In this document: piece after piece, positions 1 to 5,503 of the stretch
Layout of the letters: every line of letters starts with the position of its first letter
How positions within the stretch are numbered: the stretch's first letter is position 1
Assembly (NCBI GenBank): GCA_945907055.1
Contig: CAMDSG010000028.1
Coordinates: 1 to 15,162 of the forward strand
From: Bifidobacterium breve
GTDB lineage: Bacteria; Actinomycetota; Acidimicrobiia; IMCC26256
DNA: 15,162 nucleotides
Direction of reading: 5' to 3'
Program-made: the position numbers and the translations under genes
Notes under the pieces: generated by a model
What the model saw: only the letters and a program-made list of their open reading frames with translations
Databases searched by the model: none
What the model was told of the DNA's origin: nothing

Positions 1-224
1 CGGACCGCTGCAGCCTTGCGAGCAATTGATCTGCGTGCGAATCCGCGCGTATCCAAGTAAGCGAGATATCTACGCAGTGCCTTATGGTCAAGATCCTCTG
101 GATTCGGAGCACCGCCGCGTTCGGCCCACTCGATGAACTGCGCGATATCAGAGGCATAGGCATCGTGGGTATTTTCACTAACGGAGGTTAGTGACGCTAC
201 ATAGGCGTCAATTTCCCAAGGCAT
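1..224 (-). CDS. xerC: Tyrosine recombinase XerC/XerD family, N-terminal part (cut by window edge)
   Basis: The visible 74 codons give a product starting MPWEIDAYVASLTSVSENT, followed by HDAYASDIAQFIEWAE, LRRYLAYLDTRGFA and RRSIARKAAAV. This is the SAM-like core-binding domain that opens XerC/XerD site-specific recombinases; XerC and XerD resolve chromosome dimers at dif. The catalytic domain with its R-H-R-Y residues lies beyond base 1 and cannot be judged. An in-frame TAG sits four codons upstream of the ATG at 224, so that ATG is the first possible start. No Shine-Dalgarno sequence precedes it, but TAGCCT lies six bases upstream, the layout of a leaderless actinobacterial start. The symbol xerC is preferred over xerD because actinobacteria often carry xerC near dprA. 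Family assignment is firm; the paralogue is inferred. Confidence 0.85.
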   Translation of the reverse strand, partial: MPWEIDAYVASLTSVSENTHDAYASDIAQFIEWAERGGAPNPEDLDHKALRRYLAYLDTRGFARRSIARKAAAV

Positions 225-349
225 CCCATAAGGCTAATGCCGACGGAGAGCAGAGAGCAGCGTATGTGTCCCACCCCTTTATTAACTTGATTTCTGCCGT
301 CGAGGAGCCGCGGATTTCCGGCCCTCCCATAACCAGTATCTAAACAAAT

Positions 350-404
350 CTAAAGACTCTCTAAAGACCTTCTAAAGACCTTCTAAAGACCTTTAGGTAA
401 AGAC
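350..404 (+). repeat. 11-bp direct repeats carrying TAAAGAC
   Basis: Four head-to-tail copies of an 11-bp unit, consensus CTAAAGACCTT, run from 350 to 393. TAAAGAC occurs at 351-357, 362-368, 373-379 and 384-390, with a fifth copy at 398-404 after a 3-bp phase shift. A degenerate TAAACAA lies at 341-347. The fourth copy is also half of a perfect dyad, CTAAAG-AC-CTTTAG (383-396). A period of 11 bp puts successive sites on nearly the same face of the helix, as in iteron-like regulator sites. The bound factor, if any, is unknown. Confidence 0.75.
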
Positions 405-443
405 GTTCGCCAATAAAAGCTGCGCCATTTAGATACATCACCC

Positions 444-474
444 CTGATTGAAACGGTTACTTCAATCAGTTTTT
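444..474 (+). promoter_or_regulatory. Leader hairpin with U-run upstream of the comM ribosome-binding site
   Basis: A perfect 9-bp inverted repeat, CTGATTGAA (444-452) and TTCAATCAG (461-469), encloses an 8-base loop and is followed at once by five T residues (470-474). GGGAGG (475-480) and the comM ATG at 487 come next. The geometry is that of a short intrinsic terminator placed in the leader, which suggests attenuation. If transcription starts around 440, the same dyad would more likely be an operator overlapping the start point. No rightward gene upstream needs a terminator here. The structure is certain; its role is inferred. Confidence 0.6.
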
Positions 475-486
475 GGGAGGCACAAC

Positions 487-1989
487 ATGCTCGCATCAGT
501 TCGCAGCGCAACGCTCCATGGAATAGACGGTCAACTCGTCCGCGTGGAGGTTCACGTATCTAACGGTTTACCTGCCTACACAATTGTCGGGCTTCCAGAT
601 GCAGCAGGGCGCGAGTCAAAGGACCGAGTTCGCGCTGCAATGATCTCATCTCAAGTTGAGTGGCCCCTAAGGCGAATTACTGTGAACCTCGCACCCGGTG
701 GAGTACGCAAGAGCGGAGCGGGGTTAGAACTAGCAGTAGCGCTCGGACTCATGCTTGCATCTGGCGACATCGAAGAGGGAGCTCTCGATGGGGTTGGTGT
801 TCTTGGCGAGTTGGGGCTTGATGGGCAGGTTCGCCCTGTGGCCGGAGTGCTCGCACTTGTAGATGCGCTCTCGCGCTCTGGAGTCAGCTCGGTAATCGTA
901 CCTAGCGCTAATGCACACGAGGCAAGTCTCATCCCCGGAGTTCGCATCCGATGTGCCCACTCCCTCGCAAGAGTCAAAGCCGCAATATCTGGAGCGGAGG
1001 ATTGGCCAGAGATTGATGCACCAGCAGCCGAGATACCAACCCTTGAGGAGCAACACGGCTGCTTCGACCTATCAGAGGTGCGCGGGATGGCAACCGCTCG
1101 CTCGGCTCTGCGATGTGCTGCAGCCGGCGGTCACCACCTATTGATGGCAGGCCCACCAGGCGCAGGTAAAACAATGCTCGCTCGTCGCCTCCCAACAATC
1201 ATGGCACCACTAGACCCCGATGAGGCTCTTGAGGTAACTCGCATCCAATCGGCGACTGGGGTGATACCCGCGCGGCGACTAGCAACCAAGAGACCCTTTA
1301 GAGCACCGCATCACAGCGCCTCAACTCCAGCACTAATCGGAGGGGGAAGCGGCCGACCTCACCCCGGCGAAGTGACCCTTGCATCAAGCGGTGCGTTATT
1401 TCTAGATGAGCTTGGAGAGTTCGCTCCACAAGCACTCGATGCACTTCGTCAACCACTCGAGGAGCGTGTTGTGCGCATCTCACGGCAGGCCTGCTCCCTT
1501 GAGTTCCCCGCCAACTTCACACTCATCGCCTGCACTAATCCATGCCCATGCGGGCGCGATCCGTTTCACTGCACATGCTCCGACGTAGCGCGCGAGCGGT
1601 ACCGGCGTCGACTCTCTGCCCCATTACTTGATCGCTTCGATCTGCGCCTAGCGTTAAGGGCTCCCAAAGAGATTGAGAAACCTGGCGCATCCTCTGCGGA
1701 GGAACGCGAGCGCGTCATCACCGCGGTTGCACGTCAAAATGCACGTTACTCAGGTCTCCCGTGGCGACGAAACGCCCACCTTCCCCCAGGAGCAATGACA
1801 AGATACGCGGGCCTGAGTGCTGAGGCTCATGGAGTATGGCTCAACGCAGTTAAGTCCGGCTCTCTAACAGGCAGAGGAGCGGCGGCTATTCAGCGGACAG
1901 CACGCACACTTGCAGATCTCGATGACCGCTCAGAGATCACCGCTGATGACGTGCTTCAAGCATCAGACCTTCGCCAGGACGTTCCATGA
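487..1989 (+). CDS. comM: ComM/YifB-family AAA+ ATPase (Mg-chelatase-like)
   Basis: This 500-residue protein belongs to the YifB/ComM family. ComM in Vibrio is a hexameric helicase that promotes branch migration when transforming DNA is integrated. The N-terminal ChlI-like domain includes NGLPAYTIVGLPD and NLAPGGVRKSG. The AAA+ core follows, with Walker A GPPGAGKT at about residues 222-229 and Walker B LFLDE at 304-308. A cysteine cluster ACTNPCPCGRDPFHCTC (about 348-364) and the C-terminal Mg_chelatase domain complete the usual architecture, at normal family length. I chose ATG 487 because GGGAGG ends six bases upstream and MLASVRSATLHGIDG matches family starts; the in-frame TTG at 448 would overlap the leader hairpin. 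The stop overlaps the dprA start (ATGA), so the two genes are coupled. In many actinobacteria comM and dprA follow yraN in the same direction; here they face it. Confidence 0.95.
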   Translation: MLASVRSATLHGIDGQLVRVEVHVSNGLPAYTIVGLPDAAGRESKDRVRAAMISSQVEWPLRRITVNLAPGGVRKSGAGLELAVALGLMLASGDIEEGALDGVGVLGELGLDGQVRPVAGVLALVDALSRSGVSSVIVPSANAHEASLIPGVRIRCAHSLARVKAAISGAEDWPEIDAPAAEIPTLEEQHGCFDLSEVRGMATARSALRCAAAGGHHLLMAGPPGAGKTMLARRLPTIMAPLDPDEALEVTRIQSATGVIPARRLATKRPFRAPHHSASTPALIGGGSGRPHPGEVTLASSGALFLDELGEFAPQALDALRQPLEERVVRISRQACSLEFPANFTLIACTNPCPCGRDPFHCTCSDVARERYRRRLSAPLLDRFDLRLALRAPKEIEKPGASSAEERERVITAVARQNARYSGLPWRRNAHLPPGAMTRYAGLSAEAHGVWLNAVKSGSLTGRGAAAIQRTARTLADLDDRSEITADDVLQASDLRQDVP

Positions 1990-3107
1990 TTAGCAAAAGA
2001 GAGTCCGCCCTATACGCACTAATTGCGTTACCGCGTATGACCCCGTCTCGAATGCATCGGGTCTTACACATTTGGCCGGATCCAATCGATGCGGTCAAGG
2101 GGCTCGCAAGCGGAGCAGCCATCAAGGTAATCGGCGATGAGAAGCGCCTCAACGACGAAGGTCGCTCCCAGATAGCTGCAGCGTGGCGCATGGTCGACGT
2201 ACTCAGCGCAGCAAGAATCATTAAACGTAATGGCACTCGCCTCCGTTGCCCCCTCGATGATGACTGGCCAATTGAGGAAGAAGACACAACCCTTCCTGCG
2301 GTACTCCTAAATGAAGGCGAGAGCCCAAGTGCATTAGCGGCACAAAGAGTCGCCATAGTCGGGACTCGAGCCGCATCCCCACATGGGATTGCAGATGCCC
2401 ACGCGCTCGCTGCGACGCTTGCCGAGGCAGGAATCACAATCGTGAGTGGACTCGCACTCGGAATTGATGCAGCCGCACATCGCGGCGCTATCGAGGCTGG
2501 CGGGGAGACCATCGGAGTAGTCGCTACCGGTCTTGACGTCACATACCCACGCAGCCACCACTCGCTATACGCAGCCGTTAGGAAGCAGGGTCTCGTGATG
2601 AGCGAGCACCCACATGGTGTGGGACCGCGACCGGAGCGTTTCCCCGTACGCAATCGAATCATCGCCGCACTCGCTGATGTCGTGGTTGTTGTAGAGGCTG
2701 CTAGCAGAGGGGGCGCCCTTAGCACTGCCGCTGCTGCTACCGCGCTTGGTAGACCGGTATTCGCACAACCTGGTTCAACCCGCAACCCCGTAGCAGCAGG
2801 TTGCAATTCCCTTATCGCCGATGGCGCCCTACCTCTTCTTGATGCAAGCGATGTAGTAATTGCACTTGGTATGACCTCAGGCTCGCGGAGGGCTCCAATA
2901 CGTAACCTCGCAGCCGCCACTAAGCCCGCCATCCCTTTGGATAAAGCAGGGCGTGAAGTAATGCGAGCTCTTGGGGGTGAGCCGGCGTCCCTCGACGAGA
3001 TCGCGCTAAGAAGCAATCTCGATGCTCCCGACGTTGCTCGCGCCGTCGCATCGCTCTGCGCAATCGGCCTCACCAAGCGGGTACGCGGCTTAATCTGGCC
3101 GTTATGA
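1986..3107 (+). CDS. dprA: DNA-processing protein DprA/Smf
   Basis: DprA binds incoming single-stranded DNA and loads RecA during natural transformation; it is widely conserved even where competence is unproven. The 373-residue product has a helical N-terminus (about 1-80) and then the Rossmann-like DNA-binding domain, with VAIVGTR (122-128), SGLALGIDAAAH (154-165), FPVRNRIIA (219-227), RGGALSTA (241-248) and the QPGS / AGCNSLI loop (261-287). A C-terminal segment (about 310-373: ASLDEIALRSNLDAPDVA, ending LTKRVRGLIWPL) fits the winged-helix domain found in many DprA proteins. The ATG overlaps the comM stop by four bases (ATGA), so translation is probably by reinitiation. Length and motifs look intact. 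With comM it forms a two-gene DNA-uptake/recombination unit, although no transport machinery (comEC, pili) is visible here. Confidence 0.95.
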   Translation: MISKRESALYALIALPRMTPSRMHRVLHIWPDPIDAVKGLASGAAIKVIGDEKRLNDEGRSQIAAAWRMVDVLSAARIIKRNGTRLRCPLDDDWPIEEEDTTLPAVLLNEGESPSALAAQRVAIVGTRAASPHGIADAHALAATLAEAGITIVSGLALGIDAAAHRGAIEAGGETIGVVATGLDVTYPRSHHSLYAAVRKQGLVMSEHPHGVGPRPERFPVRNRIIAALADVVVVVEAASRGGALSTAAAATALGRPVFAQPGSTRNPVAAGCNSLIADGALPLLDASDVVIALGMTSGSRRAPIRNLAAATKPAIPLDKAGREVMRALGGEPASLDEIALRSNLDAPDVARAVASLCAIGLTKRVRGLIWPL

Positions 3108-3189
3108 GGAGTCTCATTAATAATCATCAACTCTGCAAACAGCCCTCGCCGCTCGCAGTAATTTGCCGGCGATCTGAGCCCTCTGCCTC

Positions 3190-3208
3190 ATTTGGGGAGG
3201 CCCCAAAT
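3190..3208 (+). terminator. Hairpin after dprA, possible terminator
   Basis: ATTTGGGG (3190-3197) and CCCCAAAT (3201-3208) form a perfect 8-bp stem with a 3-base loop, 82 bp after the dprA stop. The following bases ATTTACC give only a weak U-tract, so termination efficiency is uncertain. It also lies 33 bp before the next start codon, so it could instead be an operator dyad for that gene. The preceding stretch 3108-3189 holds nothing else I recognise. Confidence 0.45.
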
Positions 3209-3240
3209 ATTTACCATCAAGGGGATCGAATTAGCGCCCG

Positions 3241-3474
3241 ATGACTTGCTCTGTGAACCTAACTCTCTGCCCCTTCGACTCAAAAGACCTCAACCGTGAA
3301 TACAGCGGCGGGTCATTCCTCGTCTCCTGTAGCCACTGCGGCGCAGAGTGGGAAGTGCATAACAACCTCGTGCTCCGTGTCACTGACCCCAACTGGGAGA
3401 TGGCTGAGCAAGTTACTGCGATTGTCTCCGAGCGAATTGCAGAGCACCTTGCAAACTCCGCCTCTATATCCTGA
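3241..3474 (+). CDS. Small cysteine-containing protein, zinc-ribbon-like
   Basis: This 77-residue hypothetical protein reads MTCSVNLTLCPFDSKDLNRE, then YSGGSFLVSCSHCGAEWEVH, then a helical C-terminus rich in A, E and I. The spacing resembles a short zinc ribbon: C10-P opens a knuckle-like turn and C30-S-H-C33-G is a standard CxxCG second knuckle. The partner of C10 appears replaced by D13, unless C3 or H40 supplies the fourth ligand. An in-frame TAG three codons upstream excludes an earlier start. No good ribosome-binding site is visible; AAGGGGA at 3219-3225 is about 15 bases away. It lies between dprA and the convergent crotonase gene. I believe similar small proteins occur in Acidimicrobiia but cannot name a family, and the function is unknown. 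Confidence 0.65.
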   Translation: MTCSVNLTLCPFDSKDLNREYSGGSFLVSCSHCGAEWEVHNNLVLRVTDPNWEMAEQVTAIVSERIAEHLANSASIS

Positions 3475-3493
3475 GGTTCTGCCCTGCGACTCT

Positions 3494-3542
3494 GCGCTTG
3501 ATCGCGGGGCCAAGCGCTAACGGAGTTGGAGCGCCTTAGCGC
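3494..3542. terminator. Overlapping inverted repeats between convergent genes
   Basis: GCGCTTG (3494-3500) and CAAGCGC (3511-3517) form a perfect 7-bp stem. GCGCTAA (3514-3520) and TTAGCGC (3536-3542) form a second perfect 7-bp stem that shares four bases with the first, so only one can form at a time. The second stem contains the stop codon of the crotonase gene. Neither has a U-tract. The position between two convergent genes fits a weak bidirectional terminator, but this is not proven. Confidence 0.35.
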
Positions 3543-4324
3543 CCCTCAAACTTTGGTTCGCGTTTCTGCATGAACGCCATGATCGCCTCGACCGTGTCTC
3601 GTGTTGCGAACGAGAGAGACTGCGAGATCCCCTCCATCTCAAGTGCCTCAGCCATCGAGACTGAGAACGACTGATTCAACATTCGCTTCGAGTTTGAAAC
3701 CTGAATGGGTGGCAACGCAGCGAGGCGATCGGCAAGAGTCGTTACCGCTGCCCGAAAATCGTCGTGAGGAACAACACGATTCACTAAACCAATGCGCTCT
3801 GCCTCAGTTGCGTCGATGATGTCGGCGAGGAAGACAAGTTCTTTAGCGCGGTGTAGTCCAATGAGGCGCGGCAAGATCCAAGAACCACCAAAATCAATGC
3901 TCAGCCCGCGCTTGGAGAAAATCTCGGAGAATCGCGCTTGGTCTGAGGCGATGACAAGGTCACACCCCAGAGCCAAGTTCAGGCCAGCGCCAGCGGCGAC
4001 CCCATTTACTGCAGCGAGCGTAGGTTTATGCATCTCGTGGAGGCGCAGAGCACACTGCCCGACTACGCGCATGCGTGCAACTGAGGCCCCTACCCCACCC
4101 TCCATGCGATCCCCGGAGTCATCATCTGTCAGGTCTGCCCCTGAGCAGAAAGCATCTCCGGCTCCGGTTATCACAAGTACTCGATCATCCGGGTTGCTCT
4201 CTACTTCATCAAATACTGATAGGAGCTCCCCCCACATTGGAGCATTGATCGCATTCTTCTTGGCAGGTCGATTCAGGGTAAGCGTCACAACCCCATCGCG
4301 GCGTTCAACGGTAATGGTCTCCAT
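3536..4324 (-). CDS. Enoyl-CoA hydratase/isomerase (crotonase) family protein
   Basis: The 262-residue product is a full-length crotonase-fold enzyme acting on an acyl-CoA thioester in the cytoplasm. Family features in order are LTLNRPAKKNAIN (15-27), the CoA/oxyanion segment GDAFCSGADL (56-65), GVAAGAGLNLALGCDLVIAS (108-127) and FSEIFSKRGLSIDFGGSW (132-149), then IDATEAERIGLVNRVV and a C-terminal helix ending FMQKREPKFEGR. The first catalytic glutamate of classical enoyl-CoA hydratase is replaced by N116. The second catalytic region follows the GLSxDxGG pattern with D144, as in PaaG-like isomerases. Double-bond isomerisation is therefore as plausible as hydration, and the substrate cannot be inferred. 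The start ATG has AGAGGA about nine bases upstream. It stands alone, divergent from the small-protein pair to its right. Confidence 0.9.
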   Translation of the reverse strand: METITVERRDGVVTLTLNRPAKKNAINAPMWGELLSVFDEVESNPDDRVLVITGAGDAFCSGADLTDDDSGDRMEGGVGASVARMRVVGQCALRLHEMHKPTLAAVNGVAAGAGLNLALGCDLVIASDQARFSEIFSKRGLSIDFGGSWILPRLIGLHRAKELVFLADIIDATEAERIGLVNRVVPHDDFRAAVTTLADRLAALPPIQVSNSKRMLNQSFSVSMAEALEMEGISQSLSFATRDTVEAIMAFMQKREPKFEGR

Positions 4325-4354
4325 CTAGATCAGGTCCTCTCGTGAATTCCCACG

Positions 4355-4370
4355 TCAATAGCCATATTGA
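4355..4370. promoter_or_regulatory. Short dyad in a divergent promoter region
   Basis: TCAATA (4355-4360) and TATTGA (4365-4370) form a perfect 6-bp inverted repeat with a 4-base spacer. It lies in the 96-bp spacer between the leftward crotonase gene and the rightward small-protein pair. Its location suits an operator acting on one or both promoters, but the dyad is short enough to occur by chance. Confidence 0.3.
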
Positions 4371-4408
4371 TATCAGGCGACGACTCGGCGGTAGAGCATC
4401 TGCGCCGG

Positions 4409-4420
4409 TACCGTAGCCGC
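4409..4420 (+). promoter_or_regulatory. Putative -10 element for a leaderless transcript
   Basis: TACCGT (4409-4414) matches the TANNNT -10 pattern common in Actinobacteria. It is followed by six bases and then the ATG at 4421, so transcription would begin at or next to the A of the start codon. No Shine-Dalgarno sequence precedes this ATG, which agrees with a leaderless message. No -35 consensus is obvious. Confidence 0.45.
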
Positions 4421-4534
4421 ATGGGGTTCAATCCTGCTAGAGGGCATAAGCCAAAAAGCTCTGACCTTGCAATCCTGGGCGCAGCCTTCATCGTTATCGC
4501 AGCCGTTCTGATCTGGAGTTTTGGGCTTGCGTGA
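4421..4534 (+). CDS. 37-residue single-pass membrane protein
   Basis: A short ORF encodes MGFNPARGHKPKSSDLAILG followed by AAFIVIAAVLIWSFGLA. A basic N-terminus (R7, K10, K12) precedes one strongly hydrophobic helix (about residues 16-36). That pattern predicts an inner-membrane protein with its N-terminus in the cytoplasm and almost no periplasmic tail. The stop overlaps the next gene by eight bases, an arrangement typical of co-translated genes. A TANNNT element six bases before the ATG suggests a leaderless start. I do not recognise a named family. The hydrophobic helix, positive-inside basic residues and overlap with a probable gene argue that it is real, but no comparison could be run. 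Confidence 0.6.
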   Translation: MGFNPARGHKPKSSDLAILGAAFIVIAAVLIWSFGLA

Positions 4535-4751
4535 TTTTGGGGCGATTGAGGTACGCCATATTCAGCCGTATCAAGCAGATAAAACGTACCGATGCCCTGG
4601 GTGTAATCAAGAGATCCAGCCCGGCACCGGACACGAAGTAGTAGTGCCGGTACACGCGCCTGAGGATCGGCGCCATTGGCACACTTCATGCTGGCAAAGG
4701 GATCAGAAAAAAAGCCAGAAGGAAAAAGGGAAGCAAAAAAAGCCCAGCTAG
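4527..4751 (+). CDS. Small CxxC/HxxC putative zinc-binding protein
   Basis: The product is about 74 residues. It opens MRDFGAIEVRHIQPYQADKT, then has YRCPGCNQEI with C23-x2-C26, a glycine turn PGTGHEVVVP, and RRHWHTSCW with H50, H52 and C55. CxxC followed by HxxC suggests one tetrahedral zinc site. Similar small CPGCN...RHWHxxCW proteins are, to my knowledge, widespread in Actinobacteria and of unknown function. I prefer TTG 4527 because GGAG (4515-4518) lies eight bases upstream; TTG 4521 would leave only two bases. The last 16 residues are Lys/Gln/Ser-rich and come from two A7 runs that also form the U-tract of a terminator on the opposite strand. Overlap with the membrane-protein ORF suggests joint expression. 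Confidence 0.75.
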   Translation: MRDFGAIEVRHIQPYQADKTYRCPGCNQEIQPGTGHEVVVPVHAPEDRRHWHTSCWQRDQKKSQKEKGKQKKPS

Positions 4752-4758
4752 AGGCTCT
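4735..4758 (-). terminator. Intrinsic terminator of the large leftward operon
   Basis: Read on the minus strand, AGAGCC (4758-4753) pairs with GGCTTT (4744-4739) around an 8-base loop, with one G-U pair. A T-run reaching seven T residues (4741-4735) overlaps the end of the stem and follows it. The stem starts one base after the yraN stop codon, ideal for ending this operon. The whole element lies within the last codons and stop of the convergent zinc-protein gene. Confidence 0.6.
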
Positions 4759-4759
4759 C

Positions 4760-5146
4760 CTAAAACCCGGCCTGCACTATCTCTATCTCGGGGTCACCCG
4801 TCGCTCCGATCATCACCCCAGCCACGTCGAAACGCACCTCTCCCACCAGTCCCTTATGAGCAGAGAGCCATAGGGCGGAAAGGGTTCTAAGGCGCCGCTG
4901 CTTAGTTGGCGTGACAGCCTCGAGGGGTGAGCCAAAACGATTTGAGGAGCGCGTCTTGACCTCGCAGAAAACGATTGTGCCATCTGACGCTATGAGTACA
5001 AGGTCTAACTCTCCTTCGCGCACCCGCCAATTTCTATCGGCGACGCTGTAACCCTGAGACTCGTACCAATCGGCGGCCGCCTGCTCACCAAGCGCACCAA
5101 GAGCGTTACGATCCCCCGCTGCCGTCCTGCGACTGCGGGCAGGCAC
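4760..5146 (-). CDS. yraN: YraN/UPF0102 nuclease-like protein
   Basis: The 128-residue product matches the UPF0102/YraN family, whose fold is related to PD-(D/E)xK nucleases of the Holliday-junction-resolvase type; its role is unsettled. Visible signatures are LGALGEQAAADWYESQGYSV (N-terminal helix), GELDLV (45-50) and CEVKTR (61-66). E46, D48, E62 and K64 make up the expected metal-binding active-site set. The start is GTG, immediately after the TAG of the preceding gene, with AGAGG five bases upstream inside that gene, so the two are tightly coupled. Length is normal. It is the last gene of the leftward operon and is followed directly by a hairpin with a U-run. In many actinobacteria comM and dprA come next in the same orientation; here they do not. 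Confidence 0.93.
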   Translation of the reverse strand: MPARSRRTAAGDRNALGALGEQAAADWYESQGYSVADRNWRVREGELDLVLIASDGTIVFCEVKTRSSNRFGSPLEAVTPTKQRRLRTLSALWLSAHKGLVGEVRFDVAGVMIGATGDPEIEIVQAGF

Positions 5147-5440
5147 CTAAGCCTCTTTCTCGCCTAGTCGCTCAATGTTTACGTCCTTAAAAGTCACGAC
5201 GCGAACATTCGCTACAAAGCGTGCGGGGCGGTACATATCCCATACCCATGCATCTTGAAGAACTAACTCAAAGTAAACGCGGCCACCATCGGTACGCTCA
5301 TTTAGTTCTACTGAGTTGGTGAGATAAAAACGGCGCTCAGTCTCCACGACATGCGAGAACATAGGGAGAACGTCGCGATACTCGCGATAGAGCTGGAGCT
5401 CAATATCCGTCTCGTAACGCTCAAGGTCTTCAGCGCTCAA
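5147..5440 (-). CDS. DUF2469 family protein
   Basis: The 97-residue protein reads MSAEDLERYETDIELQLYRE, then YRDVLPMFSHVVETERRFYL, and has a C-terminal half with VYFELVLQDAWVWDMYR and VVTFKDVNIERL. This is the conserved DUF2469 family, nearly confined to Actinobacteria and normally encoded between rnhB and yraN; its function is unknown. The start is TTG at 5440, supported by the family N-terminus and by AAGGG about eight bases upstream. Here it follows rplS directly across a 63-bp gap (5441-5503). That gap holds only a weak imperfect hairpin (5461-5483), so lepB and rnhB, the usual genes between rplS and DUF2469, are not present at this site. Confidence 0.93.
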   Translation of the reverse strand: MSAEDLERYETDIELQLYREYRDVLPMFSHVVETERRFYLTNSVELNERTDGGRVYFELVLQDAWVWDMYRPARFVANVRVVTFKDVNIERLGEKEA

Positions 5441-5503
5441 CTTGGTCGCCCTTCACTCGTGTACCGAGAGTGTATCTCGCTACCGATGAAGAAATTGCGG
5501 GAA

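Larger units (their letters stand above)
225..486. promoter_or_regulatory. Divergent xerC/comM regulatory spacer
   Basis: This 262-bp spacer separates two divergent genes and contains no convincing ORF. On the minus strand TAGCCT (236-231) sits six bases before the xerC ATG and could be its -10 element. On the plus strand an 11-bp repeat array (350-404) is followed by an AT-leaning stretch with TAGATA at 430-435, a possible -10 with TTCGCC (406-411) as a weak -35 at 18-bp spacing. Then come a perfect dyad with a T-run (444-474) and the GGGAGG ribosome-binding site (475-480) of comM. The stretch 241-340 shows nothing I recognise. The promoter calls are visual matches only. Confidence 0.5.

Noticed and set aside
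341..404. CRISPR array
   Set aside because: The units are contiguous 11-mers without spacers and there are no cas genes nearby.
448..486. Longer comM beginning at TTG 448
   Set aside because: The extra 13 residues span the leader hairpin and ribosome-binding site; ATG 487 has ideal GGGAGG spacing and the family N-terminus.
1937..3130. 397-codon open frame on the minus strand
   Set aside because: It is antisense to dprA and the end of comM; the Ser/Ala/Arg-rich translation has no domain signature and dprA is fully supported.
3792..4328. 178-codon open frame on the plus strand
   Set aside because: It is antisense to the crotonase gene and has no recognisable domain or ribosome-binding site.
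4383..4445. tRNA-like stretch: D-arm-like GGCGGTAGAGC, a possible anticodon stem with GGT (Thr), and T-loop-like GGTTCAATCC
   Set aside because: The acceptor stem does not pair, the T stem has only three of five pairs, position 33 is C, and the T-loop part is explained as the coding start (MGFNP) of the small membrane protein.
4330..4689. 119-codon open frame on the minus strand
   Set aside because: It overlaps the small membrane protein and the zinc protein antisense, and has no family features.
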